Part shown: positions 12,519 to 25,879 of the stretch, in pieces
Position numbering within the stretch: position 1 is the first letter of the stretch
Layout: every line of letters begins with the position of its first letter
Made by a program: the position numbers and the translations under genes
The notes under the pieces: generated by a model
Database searches by the model: none
What the model saw: only the letters and a program-made list of their open reading frames with translations
What the model was told of the DNA's origin: nothing
Assembly (NCBI RefSeq): GCF_003332325.1
Contig: NZ_CP029295.1
Coordinates: 496,001 to 560,000 of the forward strand
Length of the DNA: 64,000 bases
Source of the DNA: [Mycoplasma] phocae
Lineage (GTDB): Bacteria; Bacillota_I; Bacilli_A; Mycoplasmatales; Metamycoplasmataceae
Reading direction: 5' to 3'

Positions 12519-15168
12519 TTAAGTCCTTTTTAATTCATTCAACAACGTCTGATAATTTAAATTGATTGTCAATTGACCCTTGACTTACAATTTTATTACC
12601 TCCACCCTTACCATTAAATTTAGCAACTAATAAATCAAAAATTATTTTTGAATCATATGTTTTAGAAGCAACCATAACAAAAAATGTATTTTCTGATTTA
12701 GCAAGTCCAATAATTAAAGAATCATTATAAGTTTCTCGTAATGATACAATTGCTTTTCGCATAGTATTAGCATCTAAATCCAAAATAATAAATATCTTTT
12801 TACCATTAATTATTTCCGGTTTATAAGCTGATGTATCAACATTTTTTGATTGCTCTTGTTTTAGTAGTTTTCGATAATCTTCACGAATTGCATTTTCATC
12901 TTGGTCATAACTATCTAGTAACATTTCTTTTGCTTTACTTGATTGTGGAGTAGTTTTTAGAAAATCAAAAGTGTATGAACGATCAAAATTTTTATTCGCT
13001 TCAACTAAAGTTGCTAACAATTTTTCTTTATTCTTAATTTCATTTAATAAATACTCTTGTACCAAAGCTGATGAAGTAATAGCCCTTAGCCGATATATAC
13101 CAGTTCCTTTTGAATCAACACCGACAATTTTAAAGTCTTCAATTAAGCTAGATCTCTCAACGTGAGTTCCCCCACAAAGATCTTTTGTTATTCCTTCAAA
13201 TTCCACAACTCTAACTGCCTTGGCATCATGATATTCTGATTCTTCGATAGTCATATAAGCTCCCATTTCTTGAGCTTTTTTTATTGATGTAACAACGTAA
13301 TTTCGCTTAGAATCTTTTTCAATATATTCACGCATGATTTTTTCAATTGATTTTATTTCATCTTTAGTAGGTCGATGATCTAAACCGAAATCAAAAGTAA
13401 AATGTTCAGGAGTAATATTTGAACCTAGTTGTTCAATAATTTCATGCGGATATGTCTTTCTCAAAGCATGAAACATAATATGTGTTGATGAGTGATTTCT
13501 AGCATAATTAAGGCGTTTATCAGCATCAACAAAACATTCAACTTCTGATTTTTTATTAATTTTTCCTTTTATCATGTGAACATGATTTCAAAACTTATCT
13601 TTGAAAACATCAAGAATTTCAATTTTATTGCCATCTTGTAATATATATCCAAAGTCATGATTTTGACCACCACTAGTCGCATAAAATGGAGTTTTATCTA
13701 AAATTAGATAAGAAATTGCTTCACTATCATCATTTTTTTCAATCATCTCTTGATCATTTAATAAATATAAAATTTTTGATTTACTTGTTAAATTATCATA
13801 TCCAATAAAATCAGAAACCTTGTTTGGAATAAATGCAAGTGAATTAATAACTTTTTGCATTCCCATTTCTTGATTGCCACGAGAGCGTTCTTGATGTTCT
13901 TTTAAATAGGCGTTAAATTCATCAATATTCAAACTAATACCTTTTTCTTTTAAGATTTCATTGGTTAGTTCAAAAGGAAAACCATAGGTATCAAACATTT
14001 TAAAGGCAATTTTCATATCAATTTTTTTATGTTTCTGAAATTCTTGTTCTAATAATTTTTCACCTTCATGAATTGTTTTGGCAAATAACTCTTCTTCTGC
14101 TTTAATAATATTTTTAACATATTCAATATCAATATCAAAAATTAAAGATTTTTTTACAATTTCAACTAAACGATATAAAAAGGCTTTTTCTTGAATATGT
14201 AAAGCCATACCTGAACGGTAGGCGCGACGAATAAGACGACGAATAATATATCCTCGACCAACATTCGAAGGGCTTACTCCATCATTAATCGCATTAACAG
14301 AAGCACGAATATGGTCAGCAATAATTTTAAAATGAGTATTAATTTTACTTTGAGCAGCATCTTTTGTAAAGTAATTATTAATGTCATATCTTAGTTTAGT
14401 AAACTTTTCAGTTTCACGAATAATCGGTAAAAATAAGTCAGTGTCAAAGTTTGTTGGTGCATCTTGTAATATCGAAGTAATTCTTTCTAGACCGGCACCA
14501 GTATCAATATTTTTGGTAATTAGTTCTGTGTAATTATTTTCTCCATCATTATTAAATTGTGAAAAAACAATGTTTCAAATTTCAACATAGCGATCATTTT
14601 CAATATCATTAATTAATAATTCAATTCCCCTTTTGTCATATTTTTCACCACGATCAAAAAATATTTCAGTATCAGGTCCACAAGGTCCTTGACCAACATC
14701 TCAAAAGTTAGTTTCGCGAGTCCCTTTAATCATATGACTAGGATCAACTCCACATTTAACTCAAAAGTTATAAGTATCAGTATCTTCAGAAAAATAAGTA
14801 ATATAAATCCTATCTTTTGTTAATTTTAAAACGTTGAAAATAAATTCATATCCGAATTCAATAGCTTCTTTTTTAAAATAATCGCCAATTGAAAAGTTTC
14901 CCAACATCTCAAAAAAAGTATGGTGGCGCGCAGTAATTCCCACATTTTCAATATCATTAGTTCTAATTGATTTTTGTGAATTAGTAATCCGCTTCGATGG
15001 TGGAACTTTTTTACCACTAAAATAATCTTTTAAAGTTGCGACACCAGAATTAATTCATAGTAGTGAGGGATCATTTTGCGGAATTAGTGATTTTGATTCT
15101 ACTACTAAGTGATCTTTTGATTTAAAAAAATCTAATCACATTTGTCTAATTTGTTTTGATGATAACAT
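12511..15168 (-). CDS. alaS: Alanyl-tRNA synthetase
   Basis: 885 residues, full family length once the in-frame TGA codons are read as Trp. It charges tRNA-Ala. The class II catalytic core is N-terminal: [17 protein letters not shown] (motif 2 region) and [12 protein letters not shown]. The editing domain follows with the zinc-binding signature ([13 protein letters not shown] and [12 protein letters not shown]). The C-Ala domain ends with [16 protein letters not shown]. Start ATG at 15168 is preceded by AGGAGAAAAAAGATA. It lies 17 bp after mnmA and overlaps ruvX by 8 bp. Confidence 0.97.
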
Positions 15169-15185
15169 TATCTTTTTTCTCCTAA

Positions 15186-16349
<1,164 letters not shown>

Positions 16350-16459
16350 TTAGAATGCTTATCAATTAAAATAGTAAATAATTCTAAAAATGTAATATTA
16401 AGTAAATTAATTTTTTGAAATTTTTAGAATACAATTTCTAATAAGAAATTTTAAATTAA

Positions 16460-16500
16460 AAAATAAATTTAATGTCTTTTTTAACAATTAAATTTATTTT
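16460..16500 (-). terminator. Long AT-rich inverted repeat, probable bidirectional terminator
   Basis: AAAATAAATTTAAT at 16460-16473 is an exact 14-bp complement of ATTAAATTTATTTT at 16487-16500. It lies 130 bp beyond the methyltransferase stop and 160 bp upstream of mnmA. The rest of the 16299-16631 gap shows no gene; the mnmA promoter must be in it, but I cannot place it. Confidence 0.5.
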
Positions 16501-16631
16501 TAAAACCCAAATAAGTATGATATTTTATTTAATTAGCTTTTTTATTCAAATCAATTAATAAAATGTAACTAAAAATACAATAAATATTGTTTCTATTAGC
16601 TAAATTAACTAAATTGTTTTTAGATATTAAT

Positions 16632-17840
16632 TTAAATTTTTTCAATAATTAATACTTTTTCAATTTTTGTAGCTTTTCCCGCTTTCGAATTTAGCATATT
16701 AGTTGTTTTATTGTTTTGTTTATAATTTTTATCATAGTAGATATTAACGAAAGTATATTTAATTTCGTTTTTTAATTTTTCTCAAACATTTTCTATTAGT
16801 TTTTCGCCTTTTATATCACCAACAACCAAACATACTTTGGCATTTTTTTTAAGTTTAGGATAAATGGCATTTAAATAGTTTTTAATAAAAATAACATATT
16901 CATCGTATTTTAGCTTATCTGATAATTTTATATCCTTTAAAGTACTTTTGCGATCATATCCTAAAAGTCATAGTTTGATTCAATTACTATTTTTATAATC
17001 TACAATGTTCAAATAAGGTGGCGATGTGATTACCAAATCTACCGAACTATCCATAATTGCATCATTTGTTTTTGTTGAATCAAAAAGAAAACATTTCCCG
17101 CAATATTCTTTAGATAATAAATCATCAAATTTATTTTCAATTCTAGATTTAATATTTTCAAAAATGTTTATTTTTGGTTTTATTAAATTGTGATTAGCCA
17201 CATAATTTTTAACATAATTAGGAGCCATTGATATAACATTTGGCATATCTATTGAAAAATAAATTGATGAGCCATCTTTTTTAGATTTTCCATGCATCAA
17301 CCCTAAAGCAAAGGCAATTATGGCATTTTCATTTTTTCCTAATTCGTATCATTTTTTTCCATATTCTTCTCTTAAAAAAATTAATTGCCTTAATGTGTCA
17401 TCAGAATAAAAGTATTTTAATTCTTCATATTTGTCCGGAATGGCAAAATTCATATAATTTGAATTTAAAAATTGGTTATTCATTTTATCTAATAAATTTA
17501 AAATATCTTGCTTATTTAATTTTGAAATTTTAAAGTTAGTTAAAACATAGGCATATGGGTTTAAATCTGAACCAATGAATTTCCTATTACATTCTCTTGC
17601 TACGAGTGCTGTAGTACCTCGACCAGAAAAATTATCCATAACAGTGGCATTTTCATTAGTATATAATTTTATAAAATAATCAGGAAGAGAGGGGGCGAAC
17701 ATCGCCAAATACGAAGAAATACTATGTATTGGTGAAAAATTTTTATTCTTTGTTCGACCCCAATTAATATTTAATGTTTTATAACTCTCTTGATTACTAA
17801 TAGGATTTTTATCAAAAATCAATATTTTATAATCGTTCAT
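16632..17840 (-). CDS. DNA methyltransferase (amino-methyltransferase, TSPPY type)
   Basis: 402 residues with several TGA-encoded Trp. The S-adenosylmethionine-binding motif is N-terminal (MDNFSGRGTTALVARE near 68-84, then GSDLNPYAY) and the catalytic motif VITSPPYLNIVDY is at about 265-277. T/S-SPPY is more typical of N4-cytosine than N6-adenine enzymes. Motif I preceding motif IV is an unusual order for a TSPPY enzyme. Recognition sequence unknown. The gene diverges from the ParB-like gene at 18221 across 380 bp and lies near the HNH-like gene at 20242, so it may be the protective half of a restriction unit. Confidence 0.85.
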
Positions 17841-18220
17841 TTTAGCTAATATCCTTTCTTTTTTTAAAATTGCATACTATGAAAAGTCACTTCAAAATTT
17901 ATAACTATTTCTATTATAGAGATAAATTAACTATTATTATTTTAATAACTAAAAAATGATAAAAATTAAAATTATTTATGGTTTAGATAATAAAAAAATA
18001 AATATAAAACAGTTTATTTGGCATTTGTACGTTTTATAAAATTTCTAGGATTAAATAAAAATTCAGCATAAAGTATTTTATGAGTTTAAATATTTAAAAT
18101 TGGATAAATTATAGCTCTATTAATTAACAAAATGCTATACATATATGTCTTAACTTAATTATAACAATTATAATATAAGGTATAAATGTAAAAATTAAAT
18201 TATAAAATTTTGGAGCAAAC
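17841..18220. promoter_or_regulatory. Divergent promoter region between methyltransferase and ParB-like gene
   Basis: 380 bp of very AT-rich DNA with no open frame. Both flanking genes are transcribed away from it, so it must hold two promoters. The plus-strand gene has a ribosome-binding site, TTGGAGCAAAC, before ATG 18221. On minus, GAAAGGATATTAGCTAAA precedes the methyltransferase ATG. Confidence 0.45.
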
Positions 18221-20176
18221 ATGAAGATTAATTTTAAGCCATTAGCGGCTACTGATGATGAATTAGATAATAAAATAGTAAAAATAGACAATGTATTTTT
18301 AAGTCCAAATAACCCAAGATACACGCTTTTAAAAAAAATAACCGATGATTTAATGAAATTCATAACAAATGAAGGTCACGAAAGTATTTCAGATCAAAAA
18401 CAAAATGAAATTTTCAAAAAATTACTAAAATCAGAAGGAGATTTTAAACAATTTAAAAGTTTATTAGAATCTATTTATGAAAATGGATTTACCAATAATT
18501 CTGAACCGCTTTTATTTATAGAACTATTAAGTGATATAGATAAATTCATGATAGCTGAAGGAAATAGAAGACTAACTATTTTAAAGTTGATTGTTGGTTC
18601 TTTTAGATTACCTGATTTTGATCATTTTATTAAAAATGAAATCATTTATGTGGACACTGATTCGACAGATGAATTTAATGTTGACTATAAAAATAAATCA
18701 AACGTAAAAGATACCTATGATGATTGTCGAAATTTAATAGAAGAAATAAAGAATAAATATTCGGAATTTAATGTTTATTTCAAGATAATAAAAAATTCAG
18801 ATGAACTATGAGATGAAATCTATAATAAACATTTAACCGGTGAAAAACCAGGATTAAAAAAATGATCACGTTCAAAATATTTTGCAGACCTTTTAAATCT
18901 ATTTCCCGAAGGAATTTCCGATGAAAATTTTAGTGATATTTTTAAAAAAATTAAAAGGGATAAAAAGAGAGTTGTTGAAGATTTTAAGCAAGCTCAATTT
19001 GTTTACTCGTGTTTTTATGCAAATAAAAGAGAATCTGATTTTTCAAATTTAAAATTTAATGATGAAGATACTTTAGGAAGGATGGCACTTGCTTCTGGAA
19101 CATCCGCTCTTGAAGCAACGCACGCATTTTCTACTGTTAGAAGAAGTATTTGCCAAGAAATTTTAAATATCGATGAACAAAAATTTAAAGAAGAATACTT
19201 CGAAGTCACATTTAATAAAAATCATCAAATTTTATTCAATAGTAAAAAATTAAATGCTAAAGATTTATTGAATTTTATATTTGAAAATTGATCGAAAAAT
19301 ATATTAACTACCCGTAATATATTAGAAAAAAATAAAGGAATTTTTTTAAATGATCTTAATTTTTTATTAGCAAATACCGATGGTTTAGATTATGAGAAAA
19401 CCGATGAACAGCTAGCAGGAATAGAACCATTTTCATTATCAAAAGAAGCCTATGACTTAGTTTTAGAAACGAACAGGTTAAGAAAAAGTGAAGAAATAAC
19501 AAGGCTTAAAAAAGAAAAAAATACAATATATTTAAACGAATCCATATCAAACGAATTAAAAAGTAAAAATCCGATGCAAATATTTTCAATATTAATTCAA
19601 CAATTTGAATATTTACAAAAAAAACCAAAATTTATACAAGGAATTGCCGCGACAATTAGGGCTTTGTTAGAGCAATTACTATGTTGAATGTACTACAATT
19701 ACCTAAAACAAAACAATTCTAAAAACGATCCATATAACTATATAGATTTTTTAAAAAGTTTAACAAATCTGGACACAGTTGAAGAAAAAGACCAATATAA
19801 AAAAGTGTGAATTAGTAATTTATTAAATGAATTTGTTTCTAATAATGATAAGAATGTAAATATGCGTAAATTAAGTAATATGCTAAAAAATATCTATAAA
19901 AACGGGTGTCCCGAAGAGATATTCGATGATCATTTACGTAATTGAATAGATATTATTTTGAGAAAATGAGATTATTTTGAAATTGAAAATTATTTAATGA
20001 TTTTAAACAAAGCAATTCATAATTCTCATAGAATAATTATTTTAAAAAATTATAATAATTTACTTGAAGCCTTTAATAAACTTCAAGAGTTTTTGTCAAA
20101 TGTAGTGTATTGACTAGATGATGATAAATTAAAAGAAATTAACGATGATATCTTAAATAAAATAGACGAGCAATAA
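18221..20176 (+). CDS. Large protein with ParB-like N-terminal domain, possible defence component
   Basis: 651 residues, read through several TGA-Trp codons. Residues about 20-140 contain DNVFLSPNNPRY and MIAEGNRRLTILKLI. The latter is the ParB/sulfiredoxin-like signature (EGNRR.TALK) that binds or cleaves nucleotide in ParB-fold proteins. The middle holds KSRYF-like WSRSKYFADLLNLFP. The C-terminal 250 residues are helical with no motif I know (AATIRALLEQLLCWMYYNY, ILNKAIHNSHR). It diverges from a methyltransferase and converges with an HNH-like gene. A role in restriction or DNA modification is inferred from this company only; plasmid-type partitioning is unlikely because there is no ParA gene. 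Confidence 0.7.
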
Positions 20177-20208
20177 TTAAATTATTTTTGTTCAAAAAAT
20201 TTTAAATA

Positions 20209-20235
20209 AAAGGCCTAATTACTTTAGGTTTTTTT
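20209..20235 (+). terminator. Terminator between convergent genes
   Basis: CCTAA pairs with TTAGG, followed by seven T on plus. On minus, an A-rich left flank gives a weaker U tract. It sits between the ParB-like gene and the convergent HNH-like gene and may serve both. Confidence 0.6.
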
Positions 20236-20241
20236 AAGATT

Positions 20242-20886
20242 TTAAATTACAAAATCTTTAATTTTCATGAATATTTGGTCTAATATTTTTGATAAATCCG
20301 TTATTTTATCTAAAAATGAACTATCATATTCCAAACCATATTTTAAGCAATATTTTTTTGCAATTTTGGCTCAATATTCTTTTTTATTATTAATTATGTT
20401 TGTATCTTCTGATCAAGAAAGCTGAACTAACATTCCATTATTCGGATAAGTAGTTTGGGCCAAAACTATTAAATAATGTAAGAAAAAATGTTCTTCAATA
20501 GAAACTAAAATTGCTTCGCCATATTTATAATCTTCTAGTGTTCTAAAAATTGCTCCTGATATTTTAATTTCATCAATATGATGCCTTTGAAAATATCAAA
20601 CTTTAGTTTTGAATTCAAGAAAATTTTTGGCATATTTTTTTATCCGCAATTTATTAAAAGGCATCACCACATGTTTAAAATCAGTTTCATTTTTTAATTT
20701 ATCAATTATTTCATAATAAATTTTTACATACTTATTTGTCAAATTTTCTTCTTTTCAATTTGGATTTCTTAAATTTGTTATTTGATTTTCGGGAGATGGA
20801 AAAGAATATAAAAAATTCGATTCATCTTCGACATCTTTTGATAAGAGATCATCTCTAATTATCTCATTAGCAATTTTTTTGTTCAT
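20242..20886 (-). CDS. Putative HNH-type endonuclease
   Basis: 214 residues with four TGA-Trp codons. Start ATG at 20886 follows ATAGGAATTAGT. The centre reads YFQRHHIDEIKISGAI..., then ILVSIEEHFFLHYLIVLAQ. This resembles the phage-type HNH pattern HHI-(about 25 residues)-V.LT..EHF..H.LL, where the paired His and the EH..H cluster bind metal and cut DNA. The usual Asn is not obvious, so nuclease activity is a moderate-confidence inference. With the methyltransferase at 16632 it could form a small restriction-modification system with the ParB-like gene between them. Confidence 0.55.
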
Positions 20887-21006
20887 ACTAATTCCTATCT
20901 TACTTTATTGAATAAGTTTAATTTTATAACCATGTTAAGTTTTGAATATAATTTTGTAAAAAAACAATAAAATATATTATTTTGAATATATTCATTTTAA
21001 ATAATC

Positions 21007-21042
21007 TAATAAAACTCTCCCCATAAAATAAATAGGGAGAGT
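21007..21042 (-). terminator. Terminator after the recombinase gene (minus)
   Basis: On minus, ACTCTCCCT pairs with GGGGAGAGT around ATTTATTTTAT, then TTTATT. It lies 29 bp beyond the recombinase stop. Confidence 0.75.
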
Positions 21043-21070
21043 CATTTGGTTTGTTTTTAACTAAAATTGT

Positions 21071-21994
21071 TTATAAAATTGCTAAGGTTCTCATAATTAA
21101 ATCAATATCTTTATTTTCCATTTCTTGAATAATGTGTAAATAAGTTTTTTGAGTGGTATGAATTCCGGAATGTCCAAGTCTTTGGGCCACAGTTGCTGTT
21201 GAAACACCAGCAAATAAAAGTAATGAAGCGTGAGTGTGTCTTAATCCATGAATTGAGATTATAGGAATATTATTTTTAACACATAATCTTTCAAGACGTT
21301 TATTTATTGTTGAATTGTAAATTTTTTGATTAACAAAAATTGGTTTATTTTTTGGAAATTCTTTTAATAATTCTGAAAATTTAACAACAATTTGCCAATC
21401 AATTCTTATTTTACGATTTGACGATAAATTTTTCGTTTCAGCAAAACCAGAATGTTCTTTATAATTTCAAGTTTTATTAATTCTAAGAATTTGATTTCTA
21501 AAATCAAAATCTTCCGCTGTTAACGCAAGCGCTTCTGAAAAACGAAGCCCAGTTTTTGCAACTAATCAAATTAAATAATCTCAATTAATTTGACCTTCTA
21601 ATTTAAGATTATTTAATAGTGTTTTGAGTTGAAATTGATTTAAAAATTTTATTTTTTTATTTCCGGGATTTTTTCCTTTTATAATTGCTTTTCTTGTAGG
21701 GTCCTTTTTTATTAATCCGTCATCTAAAGCATCTAAAATAACTGCTTTTAGATGATGATGAAAATCCATGGTGGTTTGTTTTTCATGTTCTTTTGAATAG
21801 CGATTTAAAATCATTTGATATGTTACTCGGTCAATTTCATGAACATACAAATTTGGTACTATTTTTAATAGTCATTTATAAGTATTTAAATATTTTTGAT
21901 AAGTAACTTTTCGTACTCCACCCTCTTTATAAATTGATATTCAATTTTTAAAATATTGATGAAAAATTAAATTTTCATTTTCTTTATTTTTCAT
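21071..21994 (-). CDS. Tyrosine recombinase (integrase family), probable hsdS invertase
   Basis: 307 residues; ATG is preceded by AACAAGGAGCAAAAA. The N-terminal SAM-like core-binding domain carries KYLNTYKWLL. Catalytic residues in order: KTGLRFSEALAL (first Arg), HGLRHTHASLLL (His-x-x-Arg) and LGHSGIHTTQKTYLHI (His and the nucleophilic Tyr). It cuts and rejoins DNA at short paired sites. It lies directly after hsdR in a type I locus with inverted hsdS cassettes, the arrangement known for invertible hsd loci in other mycoplasmas. HsdS inversion is therefore the likely job; prophage or ICE integration is an alternative, but no other phage genes are near. Confidence 0.88.
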
Positions 21995-22035
21995 TTTTTG
22001 CTCCTTGTTATTTAAGATCGTCTATGAGTCAAAAT

Positions 22036-22070
22036 AACAAAAAAAGCCCACTTAGCGTGTAAGCTTATTA
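22036..22070 (-). terminator. Terminator after hsdR (minus)
   Basis: On minus, AGCTTAC pairs with GTGGGCT (two G-U pairs) around ACGCTAA, followed by seven T. It ends hsdR just before the recombinase gene, so the recombinase is probably transcribed separately. Confidence 0.75.
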
Positions 22071-25000
22071 TTAATTAATTTCTTGAATATCTTTTATTTC
22101 CCAATTATAGTTGTCGATATCAAATGTGTGTTTAAGCACAAATTTTTTAATAAACTCTTTAAACATTGTTTTAATTTTAAAATCTTGATATTTAATGGAA
22201 TTATTATCAAAATATGTTTTTATTTCTTCTTTGGGAATGTTAATGATTTCATCAAGTACCCCATCTTTATTGATATCATAACTACCACTAATTGGTTTAT
22301 TAAGTATAATTTCAAGTTTATCAAAATTTAAACTAGGAAAATTTTCTATTAATTTATTTATATAGTTCTCTTTAGTTTGATTTTTTCTTCGTTCTATTTC
22401 TTGAGTAAGAATTAAATCTGTGTAATCACTATTTTTTACTTCATTAATAATTTCCTTTGCATATTTTTGATCTTCGCGACTCATAGACGCAATTGTTTTT
22501 TCAAGGTCATCAAATTTTTTATTTTGAAATAGGTAATTAATGTATTTGTAATCAATTTTTCCAAGATCTTCATCAACTAAATCTGGATTGATATGAATTT
22601 CCATTGGTATACAATCATTGTCAATATCTTGCTTTACTTGTTCAACTATATCGCGATATTGATTTTGAAAAATTTGTAATGAATTTTTGTTAGGCAACAA
22701 ATTAACTTCCTCAATTCGTTCTTCTCCAAATTCTAATGCTTGTTCTTGACTAATTATCTCAAAATTATTTTCATCGTCAAGAGCAAAATAATAAGAATCT
22801 TTGTCAAAATCCAATCCCTGAATTTTGGCCGCAGTAATTGTTTTCATTAAATCGTTATAAAGTTTTGTAAATTTTGTTATATTTACTTGGTCTTGCAATG
22901 GTTCAGTGATATTAATATTTTCAGATGAATATAGATCTTCAATTTTTTTATAGATATCATTAATCTTTTTAATATTTTCTGGTAATTTGTCAACAAATAA
23001 TTTTAGTTGATTATTTTTAGAAGAATAAAGTTTAACGGCGTCGTCAACATTTTTATGCATTGTAGCTACTTTACGATATCATTTAACAATTCCGAATGGT
23101 TTATCTTTATCAAAGAGACGATTAGTTCTTGAAAAAGCTTGTATTAATAGTGGACCTTCTAAAATTTTATCTAAATAAAGAGTATTAAGTCATTTCGAAT
23201 CATAACCAGTTAACATCTGGTTAACAACAATTAAAATATCAATTTGCTCATCTTTTTTATTTTCAATGTATTCATATGGAAATTTATGAGCTAATCGCTG
23301 TGATAAATCACTTTTAAATAAATGATAATTATCTAAATCATATTCAGTTGTTTTAAACATTTTCGAGTAATCAGATAAAATCTTTTTAAACATATTTTCT
23401 TGTTCATAGTCCTTATTTCCTTTAGAATCATTAAATGATTTATCAAAAACCGCAGTGACATTATATTTATGAGCGTATTTTTCTTTAAAAATCTTGTAAT
23501 ATTCAATTGCCTCATATTTACTTGATGTAGCCAAAATAGCATGAAATTTACGATTTCTACTATATTTTTCAAAATTTTTAGCAATATTGTCCACAACTGC
23601 GTTTCTATGCTCAGAATTTTCATAATGTTCATTTTCAAGCAAATTTTCAATATCAATCGGATCAAAATTTAAAATTTTTGAATAGTAATTATTATATTTT
23701 TCGCTTCACTCTTCATAGCCTGTTCTTTTCATGATTTCATTTTTCTCATCAAAAGTGTGTACACCATAAATATCGAAACCTAAAACATTTTTATCACGAA
23801 TTCCATCAGCAATTGTATACTTGTGAAGTTCATTACCAAAAATATCTGAAGTTTTAATTCCACCCCGATTATTCGCTTCATAAATTGGAGTTCCAGTAAA
23901 TCCAAAGAATAAACCTTTTTTAAATTTGGATTTAATCTCAATCATCATATCTCCAAAAGTGGAACGATGGGCTTCATCAACGATGAAAACAATATTTAAT
24001 TTTTTAAATTTCTTTTCATACTCTTCATCTGACATTTCTTTAGCCATTTTACTTAATTTATGAATTGAACTTATTATTAAACGACTATTTTTACTACTGT
24101 CAAGAATTTTTTGTTTTAGTTCATTATAATTATCGACTTTTTCAACACCTTCATTATCTTGAGAAAAATTATTGTATGATTTATAACTTTGCGAAGCCAA
24201 AACCACTCTATCAACAACAAAAATTACTTTATCTACATTTAAATTATGAGAAATTAATTCAGCGGCCTTAAAACTAGTCATAGTCTTACCAGATCCGGTA
24301 GTATGTGAAATAAATCCACCTTTTTCATTATTTTCAAACACGGCTCATTCATGTTTTGAAACAACTTGAACGATTTTATCGGCAGCAAAATACTGGTAAC
24401 TTCGCATAATTTTAGCATCGCCACCTCCCATAACATTTGATTCAGCTACGATATAAAAAGCAATGAATTGATGGGCTGTTGGGATAGATAGAAAATTTTT
24501 AATAATTTCATCGTAATCATTAACTGGAACATTATCAAAATTAGCTCAATGAAAATAAAATCTTTGATTGAAAGCATTCGGTTCTTTACCGGGATTAATA
24601 AAATATAGTGTCTCTTCAGGAGTCATAGCCACGAAAAATTGAATAAGATTAAAAATTCCATTAAGTTTATTTCTAACTGAATAATCTTGAATTTGATTAA
24701 CCGCTTCCATAACATTGTGATAATGATTTTTGAGCTCAATGAAAATAACGGGCAATCCATTAATTAATAAAACAATATCTGCTCGTTTTTTATTATCATG
24801 CAAATACACTTGCCGTGCAATTTGATAAACGCTAGAACCCACAGCAGCATCTGATCTTTTAAAGATTTTTAAATAAACAGTTTCTCCGCTATCGCGTCTC
24901 AATTGAATAGATTCATCATTAATTAGTTTGTTAGCAAAGTATGGAGAATTAATTGATATTACTTTATCCATAATTTGGTTCATTTCATTATCAGTTAATT

Positions 25001-25172
25001 TTTCATCTTTTATTATATCAACATTGCTTTGATTAATAATATTTCTCCAGTTCTTAATCAGCTCTGCTTCATTTGGATAATTTAAAACTTCACTACTTCA
25101 TCCGTGTTTAATTAATGCGTTTATAATATACTCTTCAAATTCGCTTTCATCTTTAAATTTTCTATTATTCAT
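22071..25172 (-). CDS. hsdR: Type I restriction enzyme, endonuclease subunit HsdR
   Basis: 1033 residues in one frame. Start ATG at 25172 follows TTAGGAGATGAT. The N-terminal nuclease domain has RADIVLLINGLPVIFIELKN, matching the (D)...E-x-K core. The superfamily 2 translocase follows: HTTGSGKT (Walker A), VDEAHRS (DEAH box), FTGTPI, and the late motif VVNQMLTGYDSK. The C-terminal helical part binds the HsdM/HsdS core. The complex translocates DNA and cuts far from unmethylated target sites. It is separated from hsdM/hsdS by 2 kb of silent, oppositely oriented hsdS cassettes. Confidence 0.96.
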
Positions 25173-25345
25173 ATCATCATCTCCTAAATTAACAAAAGTT
25201 ATATATCTAATAATTCTACTATACTAATATATTATTTTACTAATCATGGCTAAATAACACAATTAACCTTAGTAAATAGAAATATTTTCTTGTATTATTA
25301 CTTTACTTTCTCTCATCATTAGAATAAATAATTTCTTTTACTAAT

Positions 25346-25855
25346 GCTTGGGAACAGAAAAAGATAGGAGATTTATCTTGCATATCAACAGGAAAAAGTA
25401 ATACTCAGGATGCTAAGGAAAATGGAAAATATCCTTTTTTTGTAAGATCTCCCATTCCACTAAGAAGTGATGAATTTTTATATGATGAAGAAGCAATAAT
25501 CACAATAGGTGAAGGAGCAATAGGGAAAGTATTTCATTATATAAAAGGTAAATTTAATTTACATCAAAGATGTTATAAAATATATAACTTTAATAATTTG
25601 AATGCGAAATTTATATATTACTACATGATTCAAAATTTCTACAATCAGGTCATAAAAAAGTCTGCAAAGGCAACGGTTGATTCTTTAAGATTTGAAATGA
25701 TAGCTTCAATGTTTGTTAATTATCCGAAATGTAATGATGAAATATTAAAAATTATAAAATTATTGGATACAACAAACAACCTTATATCCCTTCATCAGTG
25801 TAAAAAAATAGATCTTAAAAATTTTAAAATAAATGACTTACACTTCTTTTCATAA
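25346..25855 (+). pseudogene. Silent hsdS half-cassette (target-recognition domain C)
   Basis: It has no start codon: upstream of the GCTTGGGAACAGAAAAA motif at 25346 the frame hits a stop. The encoded half starts AWEQKKIGDLS, holds a recognition domain with FVRSPIPLRSDEF and IGEGAIGKVFHYIKG (the HsdS fold), and ends at the helix motif NLISLHQCKKID before TAA at 25853-25855. The final His-Gln-Cys differs from the usual HQRK. It is a reservoir of sequence specificity that could be joined to the expressed start by recombination at the shared motifs. Confidence 0.8.
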
Positions 25856-25879
25856 AAAATTTACAACTTAACTTTTTAC

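Noticed and set aside
12511-15168. Apparent fragmentation of alaS, hsdR, hsdM, pheT and others into several pieces
   Set aside because: All breaks are TGA codons in a single frame, read as Trp in mycoplasmas; no frameshift is needed.
18221-20176. ParB of a chromosome or plasmid partition system
   Set aside because: No ParA gene or parS-like repeats are near, the protein is twice the usual length, and neighbours are DNA-modification genes.
22083-22331. Plus-strand frame with many Phe and Ile
   Set aside because: It is antisense to the HsdR C terminus and has the composition expected of the reverse of Lys/Asn-rich coding sequence.
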